A stretch of 64,000 nt of DNA from Cheiracanthium punctorium (Eukaryota > Arthropoda > Arachnida > Araneae > Cheiracanthiidae), in the NCBI GenBank assembly GCA_038373885.1, contig JAWZYV010013286.1, positions 186,001 through 250,000 on the forward strand, given 5' to 3'. The position numbers and the translations under genes were made by a program. Below, piece after piece: positions 22,345 through 32,439 of the stretch; the stretch's first letter is position 1; the number at the start of each line of letters is the position of its first letter. The notes below the pieces were generated by a model. The model was not told where the DNA came from and made no database searches. It was given only the letters and a program-made list of their open reading frames with translations.

Positions 22345-22826
22345 ACTTAACCAATGTCAGAAGGCAAAAATAGTATCATTAGTAGCCTCACTGATATTAG
22401 TTTAGTAGCCATTTTCTTAATTTATTTGCCAAAATAGAAGCATTTTTGCATGATTTTGTAATTTAGAAATAAGCATATCTCATTTAACTTCATTTAAGAA
22501 GGAATGAATAAAAATGACAAGCTAAAGAACTTCATGCGTTATATATCAGAGCATATATAGTACATTTATTTTTATATCACAATTAAAAATAATAGATTAG
22601 AATGTTTGGTAAACGAACAAATAGCAAATCTGAAAAGAAAAGGGAGTAGACAAAATCCGAAATCGGATTTTCAAATCAGTCTCCTGGAGTGAGATCCAAG
22701 TAACCAAAACCTTGATAATAATATGAAAATGCCGATTTTTGCTCAGAAAAGTCGCCAAAGTCGCCTAATCTTTTAAATTAGTAGAAAAATTCGCCTTTTC
22801 AGTCACCTGTGGGCACCCTGTACTTA
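22345..22826 (+). repeat. Second copy of the 7.3-kb dispersed element
   Basis: CAAAAATAGTATCATTAG with TAGCCTCAC at 22358-22390, GGAATGAATAAAAATGAC near 22500 and the AAGTCGCCAAAGTCGCC block near 22746 are arranged as in 7270-7925. The right end GTGGGCACCCTGTA (about 22809-22822) is the inverse of a CAGGGTGCCCAC end. No target-site duplication was found. Confidence 0.55.
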
Positions 22827-22829
22827 ACC

Positions 22830-24600
22830 TTTTAAACTGTAGATAACTATGAGAGTAAAGTATAAAAATGTTTTGCTTAATAACTTGCACTACCAAAGCT
22901 ATCTCAATGGTATCATCTCATTGTTTCTTTACACCGGAAAGTAATGTCTTTCGAATCTCGATATTTAACCTAACCGAAATGATTAAATCTAATAATAGGA
23001 AATTTGGCATGTACGTGAGTTTCTTAAAGCAGGTGCTGGATTAGACAGCATTTTCCAAATTTCGTAAGCTGTGATTAGATAAAGCCGAAAGCTAGTTTCA
23101 CAGATAGCTCTCAAAGATAAATCAATAAATTTCTTACGAAATTCAACACCACGAATACCCAAAATTAATTCCAAATATTGACAAGACATATTTAAATTAA
23201 TCCTCCAAGGAGGGTACACGGCCATCCTCCCGTTTTTTGCACATTTTCTTAAAAAAATACCTTTACTGAAAAATTTTTGCTTTAAAATGTAAAATGTATG
23301 AATCCTGTGTTTAGGCACTGCTTCTTTGTAATTAAAAATGTATGGCAAAATAAAATCAAACAAACGTTAAAATAAAACATTACTTTCCAGTACATCTATT
23401 TTATACGTACACCGTTTCTAAGAACACATAATACAGCGCACTGAGAAACGTTCTATTTCCCTTTTTGTTTAAATCTTTAGCGTTTCATGCTTATTTTTAA
23501 ATTGATCATTACCGTGTAGCATGCTTCGCTGTGTCAAAGTATTCATATTTTTTTTTTCAAAACCTAATTTTAACGATGTCTTCTTTCGGTAATTAAGTAT
23601 TAAAATACTTTTAAAATGTAATAGAACTTCATAATACATTTTTACTGGAACTTTTTTAATTATCATTCAGTGGCATACATATGTCAACTTAGAAAAGATA
23701 GAATATGTATTGTTACGAATTTAAGTTTTAAGAGGCTTTTCTATGGTTCATTTTATTCTAAAATAAAGAATTTTTCACGTCCAAAAATTAAGTCTCGCAT
23801 TCTAAGTGCATGTAAATCGGTTAACTAGAACGCGAGGTAGATCCAATTTAATTTTACGAACAGGATAACATTAAGGTTTTAAGTTTCCAGACAATTTTGG
23901 TGATTTTCGCCAAAAAGCCGAACCTTGGCGGCATTTTGCGCAATTTTATTATTGGGGACTGCGACGTTTGTTTCCCCGCACAGCATTAGAATTGCGCAAT
24001 CGATTTACGCGATAAATAGAGAATGCTCTCGAGATGGAATTCCATTGCACGTTTTTATGTAAATACAAGCGTGGAAAGATCATGCCGTTAGCTTGGAGTG
24101 CTGGGAAGTGTTTTGGTGCATACAGGGAAGATAGCGGTCAAAAGAACTGAAAAACTCGGAATAGTACGGAAGTTTTACTTTAAGATAAAAATTCAGAGAA
24201 ACTTCCAAATTTCGGCTATAAACCTGGAAAATCTTGAAATAAGACGCAGAAAATTATCTGAAGTCCGAATTTATAAATTAATTTTACATTTGCTACGTCT
24301 GAAAAAAAAAAATAAATAAAAATAAATCGACATAGGTTCGTAAAAGTGGCGAATACGGTAGTTTTTTTTTTTTTTTTTTTTTTTTTTGAGAGGGTGTACC
24401 TAAAAAATTCAGCAGCTTATTCAAATTACTCGGAATATACAATAAGAAAAATGTTACCCTAAAGCACTACTTTTTTTGATCAGGCGATCTTTAATAAAAA
24501 ATAAAAAAAATTAAAAAATCTGCATCTACTTCGCCAATTTTGCACCTCTACATTAAGTCATATTTAGAGCATTAACCTTGAATACACCTTGTCATAACCT
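22830..24600. other. AT-rich DNA with one modestly GC-richer stretch
   Basis: No recognised feature. The 124-codon minus-strand frame at 22989-23363 has no domain and poor codon bias, and I regard it as chance. A 27-base T run lies at 24361-24387. The stretch 23880-24080 is somewhat richer in GC but unexplained. Confidence 0.45.
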
Positions 24601-24608
24601 TGAATATA

Positions 24609-24884
24609 CTAAAACACCACCCAGGATTCAGAACTAATTGCGCGAACCTTAGCCACATCCATATTTTCATGAAAACAATCTATAGGTTTTTTGGAGCATA
24701 ATTTAGCTGTCAGTATCATTGCCGCTCCATTAAAAGTCAACATTTTACGGCTCTCAGAGGCAAATCCAGAAGAAGTTTCAAGGGAGAGACGAAGCCTACA
24801 GAGATGGGTCACAATTTTCAATCGTTCATTTTCAATCTTGAACCCAAGTTCAACCTGTCCGCTCTCATCATTGAAAAGACGCAA
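24609..24884 (-). other. Unidentified open frame, 92 codons
   Basis: The minus-strand frame is open without stops for 276 bp in a GC-richer stretch (RLRLSLETSSGFASES and similar), but it starts at TTG, not ATG, and matches no family I recognise. The opposite strand is also open for 72 codons. It could be part of an exon or of a mobile element, or chance. Confidence 0.15.
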
Positions 24885-24921
24885 TGGAAGAGACTATCCT
24901 TTTTGACCGATATTGCTTCCT

Positions 24922-25030
24922 AGAGCGGTTCTGTAGTTCAGCGTTGCACTTGGGCAAACGCTGAGCAGTTCTCTAGTTCGGGCAAACGCTGAGCGGTTCT
25001 GTAGTTCACCGTTGCACTTGGGCAAACGCT
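24922..25030 (+). repeat. Three-unit tandem repeat, about 40 bp
   Basis: Units begin AGCGGTTCTGTAGTTCA and end GGGCAAACGCTG. The first and third are about 40 bp, and the middle one lacks a 12-bp internal piece (GCGTTGCACTTG). The unit is GC-richer than its surroundings. Confidence 0.85.
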
Positions 25031-25134
25031 GGGAAACTGAAGAATTGAAAGAACCATTCTAGGACACAACATGGGCCAAAGGAGGCTTCTCTGTTGCATT
25101 TCGTCAATTATGAGGGCGAGAAGATTAAACATGG

Positions 25135-26660
25135 GTTAAACATTGCGTTTAACTGTGCTCATGGGGTCGGGATCACCCCTTCACCCTCACCCTTCGATTC
25201 ACCACTAAAATAAACTTCAGTATAATTAAACGTCTACTACTTGTTTTGCTAACTTTCGGCTCAGAACTCCTGCCTACAGATTCTCTTTTCAATATTCTCA
25301 TTTAGAAAAAAAAAAACCTCCCAAAGCGTAATTTTCGGGTGTCACAAGGTTAAACGCAAAGCGTTTCCCACTTCTAAGACGGACAAATAAAAAAAATAAA
25401 AAAAAGGAAAACATGTTGTCTCGTCTTATTTTTTCGTTTTCGGAGTTTTAAAATGTAACCAACAAATCTAAAAAGGATAATACAAAACTAATGGCGACAA
25501 CATCTGTGACTTCTACCTCAGTTATTTTGAACTCTTAAAGACACTTTTTTACTGAAATTTATGTTTGACGTTGTCTTTTTATTCTAATTGAATGGATGCT
25601 GCTGTTTTTCTGTCTGTTTTTTTTTTTTAACTTTTTATTTTTCTATTTTTCTGTTTTTGATTCGCATCAAAATCAGAAATGCTTATGACGTCGCTCAGGT
25701 TTGAAATAGATTGCAAATCTGAAAAGAAAAATAAATTATTTTTTAAGTCAAGATTTTCTAATGTTTAAAATACTCGAGCAAGCAATGCAGTAACCATCTC
25801 GTTATTTCATTTCACATTAATAAAATTAAGACTGCAAAACTGTTTTTAAAAACGAATAAAAAATAAAATAAAATAAAATAAATAAAAACTTTGTATAAAA
25901 AGCACACATGAAATTATAGCAAGATACGAAGATCGTTTCGACAGAAAATTCGCTCAGTCTTCCTTTTAATTTAAATTAATTTTTCAACCTTACTTGGGTG
26001 AAAGCGTATCTCACATATGAGTAAGTTATGGAACACAGCACTTTTTAAAGCCATGGAAAGTAAAGTTTCATAAATTGTGCTAAGAAATCCATTCGAGTTT
26101 TAAAATAACTATTTATTTTTCGTCCCCCCCCCCTGAGTATACGTAGAAACATCTAGAAAATGGCAAACATCCCCTTTTCAGAAAAAAATTAAATGGCCTC
26201 GTAAGTCCTACAGTATACACAGCATAGTACGATTTTCCATCGATTACTGCTAAGACTTTGAAGTCTAGGGGGGGAGGGGGGGGGGTGGTACTTTTCATGA
26301 TCTTTTCAAAATTTTATAATTAAAAACAACTCTTATTTGTAACGAAGAAACTATATGAGCATACTAAATGTTAATTTTTAAATATTAATGTTTAATTTAT
26401 ATTTTAAAAGTAAATATTAGGAAAAGCATGTTTTAAAGTGAAAAAAAGTTTCACGAACGAAAATATTTTCAACATAAAATTTTACAGACTGGCCCATTAA
26501 AACTTGTGCTGTGCAAGTATCCAAAAATAGGTTTTATTTGTAAATATTTTTTTTTTATGAAATTTGTTAAAACACAGAAAATAGAGCTCTACCGAATTCT
26601 TAAAAAGAGACTCATCTTAGCTAGTTTTTATGCACTTAATTCTGTTATTTTACTGTCATT
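25135..26660. other. AT-rich DNA with poly-C and poly-G runs
   Basis: No gene seen. A C-run at about 26124-26133 and a G-rich run at about 26269-26285 face each other over about 160 bp, like the ends of a small MITE, but no exact inverted repeat or target duplication can be read. A TAAAA microsatellite lies at about 25860-25885. Confidence 0.4.
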
Positions 26661-27622
26661 CATAGATATGACGCATCGGTCAAAAAGTCCCGAGACTAAC
26701 CCACAGATGGCGCCATAAGTGAAAATCCCTTATGTGTATCAGGCATCGACCTTGAACTAGTGAAAGGTTGATGGTATCAGGTAGCTGTGACCTTCAAAAT
26801 ATACAGGTGAAAGCAAGGGGTGGCAGCGTCGCCAAGAGCCGGTAGAAAATGCATTAGTTCGCCGGGTTATCTATCGGGTGCCTTCTTCCCCCGTTGGCGA
26901 CAAATTCTGAATTAAGCCCACTTGAAACAGATTTTCAATGTAAACGATGCGGATTTTTTAAAATTTCAGCATTGGTTTTCGCGTTTAAATTTTTGAAGTA
27001 TATTTTTGAAACTGAATATATTATATTTACATGCACTGAACTAATTCTCATTGGTATATTTTTGTCCTAGCTTTTAAAAATTTTATTTTACAGTTGTTTA
27101 AAATATTTTCGGATTTTTTGAAATTGCATTGAATATAATCGAATATTAATTTCATTAAGCTTTTGTAATCAAATAATAATCATTAATGCTTACTAATAAT
27201 GCTTACTAATCATTAATGCTTACTACGTGTGTTGATTAACCACTGCTTTTTAATGGGCAAAAATACTGCTCAAGCGCAGCAAATGGCTTCAAAAGTGTTA
27301 TAAAGAATCTGTTCCATCGAAAACAACGGGGCCGTATAGACACTGATGATGGGGAACGTTCTGGACGTCCAAATGAGGTGACCACACCTGAAAATATTCA
27401 AAAGATTCTCAAAGTCGTGTTGGACAACCGCAAAGTCAAGTTGCAGGAGATAGCTGACATCTTAAAGATATCTAAAGGCAGTGTATATATAATATTTACA
27501 CGGACATTTGAATATGAAAAAACTGTTTTCCAAATGGGTGCCGCGCTGGAACAAAAACAACAACATGTTGATGATTCAGAACACTGTTTGGAACTCATAT
27601 GAAAGAAGACAGAGGATTTTTT

Positions 27623-27822
27623 CGCCGCCCAGGCGGTGTAGTGGCTAGCGAGCCCTACTACCATCATTTGGGGCCGGGTTCGACTCCCGGCTTTGGGCGT
27701 GGATGTAAAATCGTCAATTGTACTTTGATATCAATAAATATGATTGTGTACTTATGAACAACTGAGATGACAGCCATTAAAGTGCTATAGATCTCGAAAA
27801 ACTGTGTCACTCAAACTTCTAA
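27623..27822 (+). mobile_element. 200-bp tRNA-derived SINE inserted in mariner
   Basis: It is flanked by a perfect 12-bp duplication AGAGGATTTTTT (27611-27622 and 27823-27834). The head is tRNA-like: GCCCAGGCGGTGTAGTGGCT contains the A box, CCGGGTTCGACTCCCGG the B box, and the closing CTTTGGGC can pair with the start. The 130-bp tail is AT-rich. Removing the SINE and one repeat rejoins the transposase frame (EDFLRRYV), which fixes both borders and shows that the mariner was there first. This head is unlike that of the five-copy SINE family. Confidence 0.93.
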
Positions 27823-27863
27823 AGAGGATTTTTTGCGTCGATATGTGATAATGGACAAAACAT

Positions 27864-28803
27864 CCCAGACAGCACAGCAAACGTCCATCAAAGTTGTAGC
27901 AAGCTTGATTTATCAAGTCAATAAACTTGAATTAAGCTTGAAATTTTCAAGCGTGTAAGCTTAATGCAAGCTTGAATAAAGTGTTCAAGTTTACACTTGC
28001 CCAGCTTGCATTAACCTTGACATAGCAAGCTTAATTTCAAGCTTAAAAAAATTTCTTAAATACGCGGGGCGCCCGTCGACGAACTCGCCCCACATATTTT
28101 ATTTTTCCACGCATTTTCCCCTCTATGCTGAAATTTCAAGTTAATTTAATCTGTTTCCATCAAGGGTCCACGGCTGGGATCGAACTCGGGTCCTATGGGT
28201 TGGGAGGCCAGCGCTCTAACCATTCCGCCAATCTGCCTCGCGCTGGCAGGACTAAAGTATGAAGTGACTGTTATAGTTTTCACGCCGCTTTCTGACGAGA
28301 TCGATTAGTGCCCGCTGCCGATCTGTGTCTTTTAGTTTTCCATGGGATGAATCAAAATCAAAATAATGTTATGTGTGATTTATAGACTCTACTAATAGGG
28401 AAATAACCATAATATAAACTTAAAAGCAGCACACGTTTTAAAGCTTTCAATATCGCGACACTCATGTAGGGCAATACCGGCCAAAATCGAGACAAACGAC
28501 TGATTTTGATATCAATTTCGTAGTATAATTGTATTTTATTTTGAAGAATTTCCATATTTGGAAATATAGAATCTTTTTTTTTTAATTCTATGGTCAAGTA
28601 CATTCATGCCTGATGATAAATTATTTGTTATGTGGATGTAGCTTTCCAAATCAAGCAGTAATCAAGTTGTATTCAAGCTTGACAGTTCAAATAACTTCTC
28701 CAAGCTTGCTGCAAGCTTAAAATGAATTGAACTGTCAAGCTCGTATTAATACGTCAAATTCAAAGAAATGTCAAGCTTGATTTAAGCTTATGTGCTGTCT
28801 GGG
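27864..28803. mobile_element. Unclassified 940-bp TIR element with AAGCTT-rich flanks
   Basis: It has perfect 13-bp inverted ends CCCAGACAGCACA and a 2-bp target duplication AT (27862-27863 and 28804-28805). It interrupts the mariner transposase between codons for MDKT and WIHH. Two subterminal zones (about 27895-28045 and 28670-28795) are crowded with the palindromic core AAGCTT: I count six in the left zone and five in the right, many inside TCAAGCTTGA-like contexts. The interior has no transposase and includes a minus-strand tRNA-like unit. It is a non-autonomous DNA transposon whose superfamily I cannot name. A 2-bp duplication fits CACTA-like or TA-type elements only partly. Confidence 0.85.
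28055..28250 (-). repeat. tRNA-like SINE unit inside the 940-bp element
   Basis: On the minus strand, GGCGGAATGGTTAGAGCGC (A box, about 28231-28213) is followed by GAGTTCGATCCCAGCC (B box, about 28183-28168). A GC-rich palindrome, GGGGCGAGTTCGTCGACGGG then CGCCCC, lies further along near 28065-28095. No target duplication was identified. It may be a SINE insertion or a captured tRNA-like sequence that belongs to the element. Confidence 0.6.
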
Positions 28804-29404
28804 ATGGATCCACCATTATACTCCAGAGTCAAATCGGCAATCAGCTGAGTGAAAAGCAGTGGGAGAATGTCGTCCAAAGCGATCAAAGACACAACAATCA
28901 GCTGGAAAGGTTCTAGCGAGTGTTTTTTGGGATGCACATGGCATAATATTTATAGACTATTTAGAGAAAGGAAAAACGATCAATAGCGAGTATTATGTAG
29001 CATTATTAGACAAATTAAACGAAGAAATCAAGAAAAAACGGCCCCATATGGCAAAGAAAAAAGTGCTCTTTCAGCAAGACAATGCACCTTGTCACAATTC
29101 GATGGTTACAATGGATCGAAATGCTCGAGAGGCATCGAAATCCTCGAAAGGCGTTGGAGTGAGTGTATCGCTGTAAAAGGAGAGTATATGGATGATTAAA
29201 GTGAATCATCACTATACTCTCCTACTAAAAATATAACTAATAAATATACTAATTTTGCAAAAAATTAGTATTTTTAGCAGTTAATCCCGGGACTTTTTGA
29301 CCGATGTGTTATATTTTAAAATAAAAGGTTCATAAATTATATTTGAAAAGATGACAAACGTATATAGTCGGATATTTTATCGAGTTAAACGTTGACCTCC
29401 GACA

Positions 29405-29558
29405 CAGGCGCGTAGCCAGGAAAATTTGTCGGGGGCGGGGGGGATATGAACTTATATGTATATAAATAGACGGAATTTCATCACTAATCCAAAAAATATT
29501 TCGGGGGGGGGAAATATCCCGATATCCTCCCCCCCCCCATCCCCTGGCTACGCCCCTG
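29405..29558. mobile_element. 154-bp hAT-type MITE with GGCGTAGCCAGG ends
   Basis: The left end CAGGCGCGTAGCCAGG and the inverted right end CAGGGGCGTAGCCAGGGG are near-identical. Flanking octamers CTCCGACA and CTCCGAAA differ at one base. The interior is dominated by G and C runs (29443-29454, 29503-29510, 29528-29538), so each strand could fold strongly. A minus-strand open frame across it is not a gene. Confidence 0.85.
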
Positions 29559-29599
29559 CTCCGAAACACTGTCGGCTTACACCATAAAATCTTAAATAG

Positions 29600-30907
29600 C
29601 ATTTTGCTATGTTTCTTGGGTTACTTTTGCCTGCAATAGCGGAACGCCAAGTTAAAATTCAGCGTCATACATACACAGACAAAATTCGGACTTAATTACA
29701 TTCTTCTTTGAAAGGTGAATGACGTAACAGTAGAAACTTCAATGAAATGCCAATAAAATATGTTCTAATAAATGTAGCTTTAAACAAAAAGGAAAGGCAG
29801 ATAATTTAAAACACCCCCTTTTCACTATTTCGTCGGCCGAAATGCATGCGAATTTCATGAATTTCTCGCCTCAATGACAACACTTATGATACTTGTAGCC
29901 GTCTGTAAAATTTCTATTGTACTGAAGCATTAAACGTTAATAGAAGAACGCCTTCCGAAATCGAATTCCGCTGTAAGCCGTCTTTACCTTCGCGAAATCA
30001 GCAACATTTAAGAGGTTTTACTTCGAAAGGCCTAAGCTTCTTCGATCGGTGCTAGCCGGAAAAGTGGAACTTTTTTATTTTAAAAAGTATAATTCAGCTG
30101 GCAAGCCTTTAAAACACTTTGATGAATGTATAGTCTTAGGATTGCAAGTTTTGAAGTTGAGATCTATCTATAAAGAAGGCATGTGACATAAATGCAAGCA
30201 TTTACTTTTGGATTGAGTCGTCTACCTGGATTTAGACGATGGGAAAGAGTTAGAGGATAGGCAAAGGTCCGTTCCAGTGGTAGATTTATGAGGTGCGAGA
30301 AAAAATAGCTTTTTGAGGATTGGCCAAATAGCTATATTTTTTTTTCCTGGGATCACTTTTGATGTTGCTGGTGTTTTCTGACTGCCTTCATATTTATGTA
30401 TATCCTCTGGTGGTTTATTTTATTTATTTTTACTCTCTATTGTTTTTATGAAGAAAGAAATCACTTTTCTCCCCCTATCCGAGCATCAAAATTCTTCAAG
30501 TGAAAAAGCAAAAGAGTTTGATACATATTTGATGAATACTGCGGGACACTGCAAAGATTTTTTTCCGTATTTTTTTTCTTTGGCAAGTAACGTTCTCGGT
30601 ATATATATATATACGACAACCCAATGAAGTCAACCACCACCTTACTTAACATAAAACATGCATTTATTTTTGAGAAACAGATCCCGCAAATGGTTTGTTG
30701 TAAAGCTGTGTTCTTATGGAAGTCAGCTTTGACTCGTAAACGTAATATATTTCTCACCTAACCCGCATTGTATGTTGATCCTAGGAAAACGATTACGGTA
30801 CAAAAAAAAAAATGGCCTATGCCAGCCGTATGGTTAAAATAATTTTGGGAATGCCAGACTTCTGTGACATTTTGGTTGTTTGCTTTCGTGTGTTCTTTTT
30901 TTTTTTC

Positions 30908-30938
<31 letters not shown>

Positions 30939-30955
30939 GGTTTTATTTTCCATTC
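29600..30955. other. AT-rich DNA, no gene seen
   Basis: No recognised element. It contains a TA microsatellite at 30600-30613 and paired T and A runs at about 30896-30940. The moderately GC-rich part at 29930-30070 is unexplained. Confidence 0.45.
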
Positions 30956-30957
30956 CC

Positions 30958-31075
30958 TTGATAAGGTGTGTTGCCACCACCGGTGGCGCATATTTTGGTG
31001 ATAAATCCACCCCGGTTCGCACGTGGTGATTTTCTCAGCTTAATGATGTGGTCTTTGATTCAGCCCACGATATTC
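30958..31075 (-). other. GC-richer block next to poly-A, possible retroposon end
   Basis: GGTGTGTTGCCACCACCGGT followed by GGCGCATATTTTGGTG and CACCCCGGTTCGCACGTGG stands out from AT-rich surroundings and lies beside a 23-base A run at 30917-30939. CCGGTTCGCACG has a loose B-box look but no A box is paired with it. I can only say that it looks repeat-derived. Confidence 0.3.
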
Positions 31076-31582
31076 TTTGTTATAAATGATGACCAAAAAT
31101 AGAGGTTCGGGTGAGAATCATATGTTTCACTAAGAAAGGTAAGAGGTGCAAAAGAAGGAAAGGAAATATAGGAGGGCTGTAAATGATGCCTTTTTCGGCC
31201 TTTTTTCACTTGAAGCGTGTAATGCGCTGCTATATTTTGATTTCTTAGAAGGACGCCGTTCCGTTATTTCTAGCTTTGAATAAATAAATACAGAGTTTTA
31301 TTTCCTCGTGGTATTTACGTAGTAAAAATGTTTCAAATATTTAAATTTTAAAAAGTTACTTTTCGGCGACAATAATAAAAATGCTATTCCTGTAATAATA
31401 TTTTACTAAAGCTTTTGCTGTGTGTGTAGATACTATTTTTTTAAATAGCCAGTACAGTATATTTCTACACATCTATATTTTGATTTAGATTCCATATGCA
31501 CACGCATTTAGTGTTTCGTCTTCCTTGGAATAATGGTATAGTTTTTAACTTTTAATTATAACTGTGTTTAGTTATAAAAATA

Positions 31583-31657
31583 TGCCCAGTGGTGTAATGG
31601 TTAGCGCACCGCGCTGCCGTCCCACAGGTCCGGGGTTCGAATCCCGGGCTGGGCAGG
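31583..31657 (+). tRNA. tRNA-like head of the SINE (not a functional gene)
   Basis: The acceptor arm (GCCCAGT with GCTGGGC) and the B box are kept, but the expected anticodon stem is poorly paired (CCGCG faces CCCAC) and the T loop has an extra base. It is the promoter-bearing part of the SINE rather than a translation tRNA. Confidence 0.6.
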
Positions 31658-31862
31658 GTCGACTCAGCCTTTCATCCCTTGAGTGGGTCGATAAAATGAG
31701 GACCAAGCTTGCTTGGGGTCAAACACTGGGGGCTTCGCGTCAGGCTGACCACCTGGCCGAGGCATATGCATCCGCACCCCAGAGCCTATGGTCGCGAAGG
31801 CGCGGTTGGGTATCGCAGGCCTTGGCCCCGCAGAGGGGCTGTTGCGACAATATTTGACTTTT
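31583..31862 (+). mobile_element. 280-bp tRNA-derived SINE with perfect 16-bp duplication
   Basis: TTTAGTTATAAAAATA flanks both sides (31567-31582 and 31863-31878). The head, 31583-31657, starts TGCCCAGTGGTGTAATGGTT (A box) and has GGTTCGAATCCCGG (B box); GCCCAGT pairs with the closing GCTGGGC, so it is a nearly complete tRNA shape. The body holds GTCGACTCAGCCTTTCATCC and GGGTCGATAAAATGAGGACC, a phrase I remember from cephalopod SINEs and from repeats of some chelicerates. It ends ATATTTGACTTT. Plus-strand open frames across it are by-products. Confidence 0.93.
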
Positions 31863-32019
31863 TTTAGTTATAAAAATACTTTTCAAATAATTTTTTTCTT
31901 TTCTGTTATAACTAATACAATATTCGAACAATGTAATAAACTGAAAAATAATTATTTGTGTGTACATGCGATTCTGTAAACACTCGAATTTTTCATTTCC
32001 AAAAAACGTTTAACTTTCT

Positions 32020-32421
32020 GTTGTTGTTGTTGTTGTTGTTGTTGCTAATGCCCTCTGGCAACCGCGTTGCGGTGACAGATCCCCCTAATATAGGCAGGCG
32101 ATGGGCTGAAGGAGCGGCTTCCATTTCAATGAGCCCCAGTGGGAGGAAGTCCGTCTTAGCTCGGGGTCCCGTAATTTTGAACCAATTCCAGAGGAGGGAC
32201 CAACCCCCTGAAATCGGCACCCCCAGAGGTATCGTTTAACAACTTGGAGGACTTTGGAGCCACGACGGATGTTACGTGCACCAGCTCCCATTAGCGTACA
32301 CCGTTCCACAGCGGACGGGCGGAGAGGGGGAAGTCCCTCCCAAGCACTGGCCAAGCCGGATGCTGCTTCACTTGCCGTGTTCTTATGGGAACGGAGTTTA
32401 GCGCCCAGTCCACTGCGGGAC
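32020..32421 (-). mobile_element. 402-bp SINE with a 5S rRNA-like head
   Basis: It is flanked by a perfect 13-bp duplication CGTTTAACTTTCT (32007-32019 and 32422-32434). On the minus strand it starts near GTCCCGCAGTGGACTGGGCG and ends in a CAA microsatellite, the usual SINE tail. The head contains AAGTGAAGCAGCATCCGGC and GGCCAGTGCTTGGGAGGGA, which parallel the internal control region of 5S rRNA (AAGTTAAGCAGCGTCGGGC-like A box and GGTTAGTACTTGGATGGG-like C box), in the right order and spacing. A following CCGCTGTGGAACGG resembles the 5S 3' part. A truncated relative lies at 38606-38672. The roughly 270-bp body is of unknown origin. Confidence 0.82.
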
Positions 32422-32439
32422 CGTTTAACTTTCTACATA

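Larger units (their letters stand above)
27258..29193 (+). pseudogene. Mariner transposase, interrupted and internally deleted
   Basis: Readable pieces in order: GRIDTDDGERSGRPNEV and TPENIQKILKVVLDNRKV, then LQEIADILKISKGSVY (second helix-turn-helix, 27340-27490); QKQQHVDDSEHCLEL; after removing the SINE, KKTEDFLRRYVIMDKT, the first catalytic aspartate block (MDETW in the family); after removing the second insertion, WIHHYTPESN; then SAGKVLASVFWDAHG, DYLEKGKTINSEYY and LFQQDNAPCHNS, which holds the second aspartate (28859-29110); finally, after a deletion and a frame change, EILERRWSECIAVKGEYMDD and a stop at 29191-29193. The third aspartate block (YSPDLAPSD type) lies in the deleted stretch. 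Stops after GFKSV-type codons near 27290 and at 27600 add to the damage. It cannot make an active enzyme. Confidence 0.9.
26669..29309 (+). mobile_element. Mariner transposon, host of two later insertions
   Basis: The inverted ends CATCGGTCAAAAAGTCCCGA (26674) and, from the right, CATCGGTCAAAAAGTCCCGG (29306) are nearly identical over 25 bp, with TA close outside both (26667-26668 and 29310-29311). The interior encodes broken pieces of a mariner (DD34D) transposase on the plus strand. It has been split by a SINE at 27623-27822 and by a terminal-inverted-repeat element at 27864-28803. It has also lost part of the coding region around 29110. About 300 bp of AT-rich DNA near 26945-27240 has no counterpart in an ordinary mariner and may be another insertion. 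Confidence 0.92.

Noticed and set aside
22989..23363. 124-codon minus-strand frame, among the longest in the window
   Set aside because: No domain or motif and composition like the surrounding DNA; length is plausible by chance over 64 kb in six frames.
26110..26290. MITE between the C-run and the G-run
   Set aside because: Facing homopolymers alone do not define ends; no inverted repeat or duplication beyond them.
27398..27667. 89-codon minus-strand frame
   Set aside because: Antisense to the mariner transposase and SINE head.
31583..31657. Functional tRNA gene
   Set aside because: The anticodon stem does not pair, the T loop is too long, and the sequence is fused to a SINE body with a target duplication around the whole.
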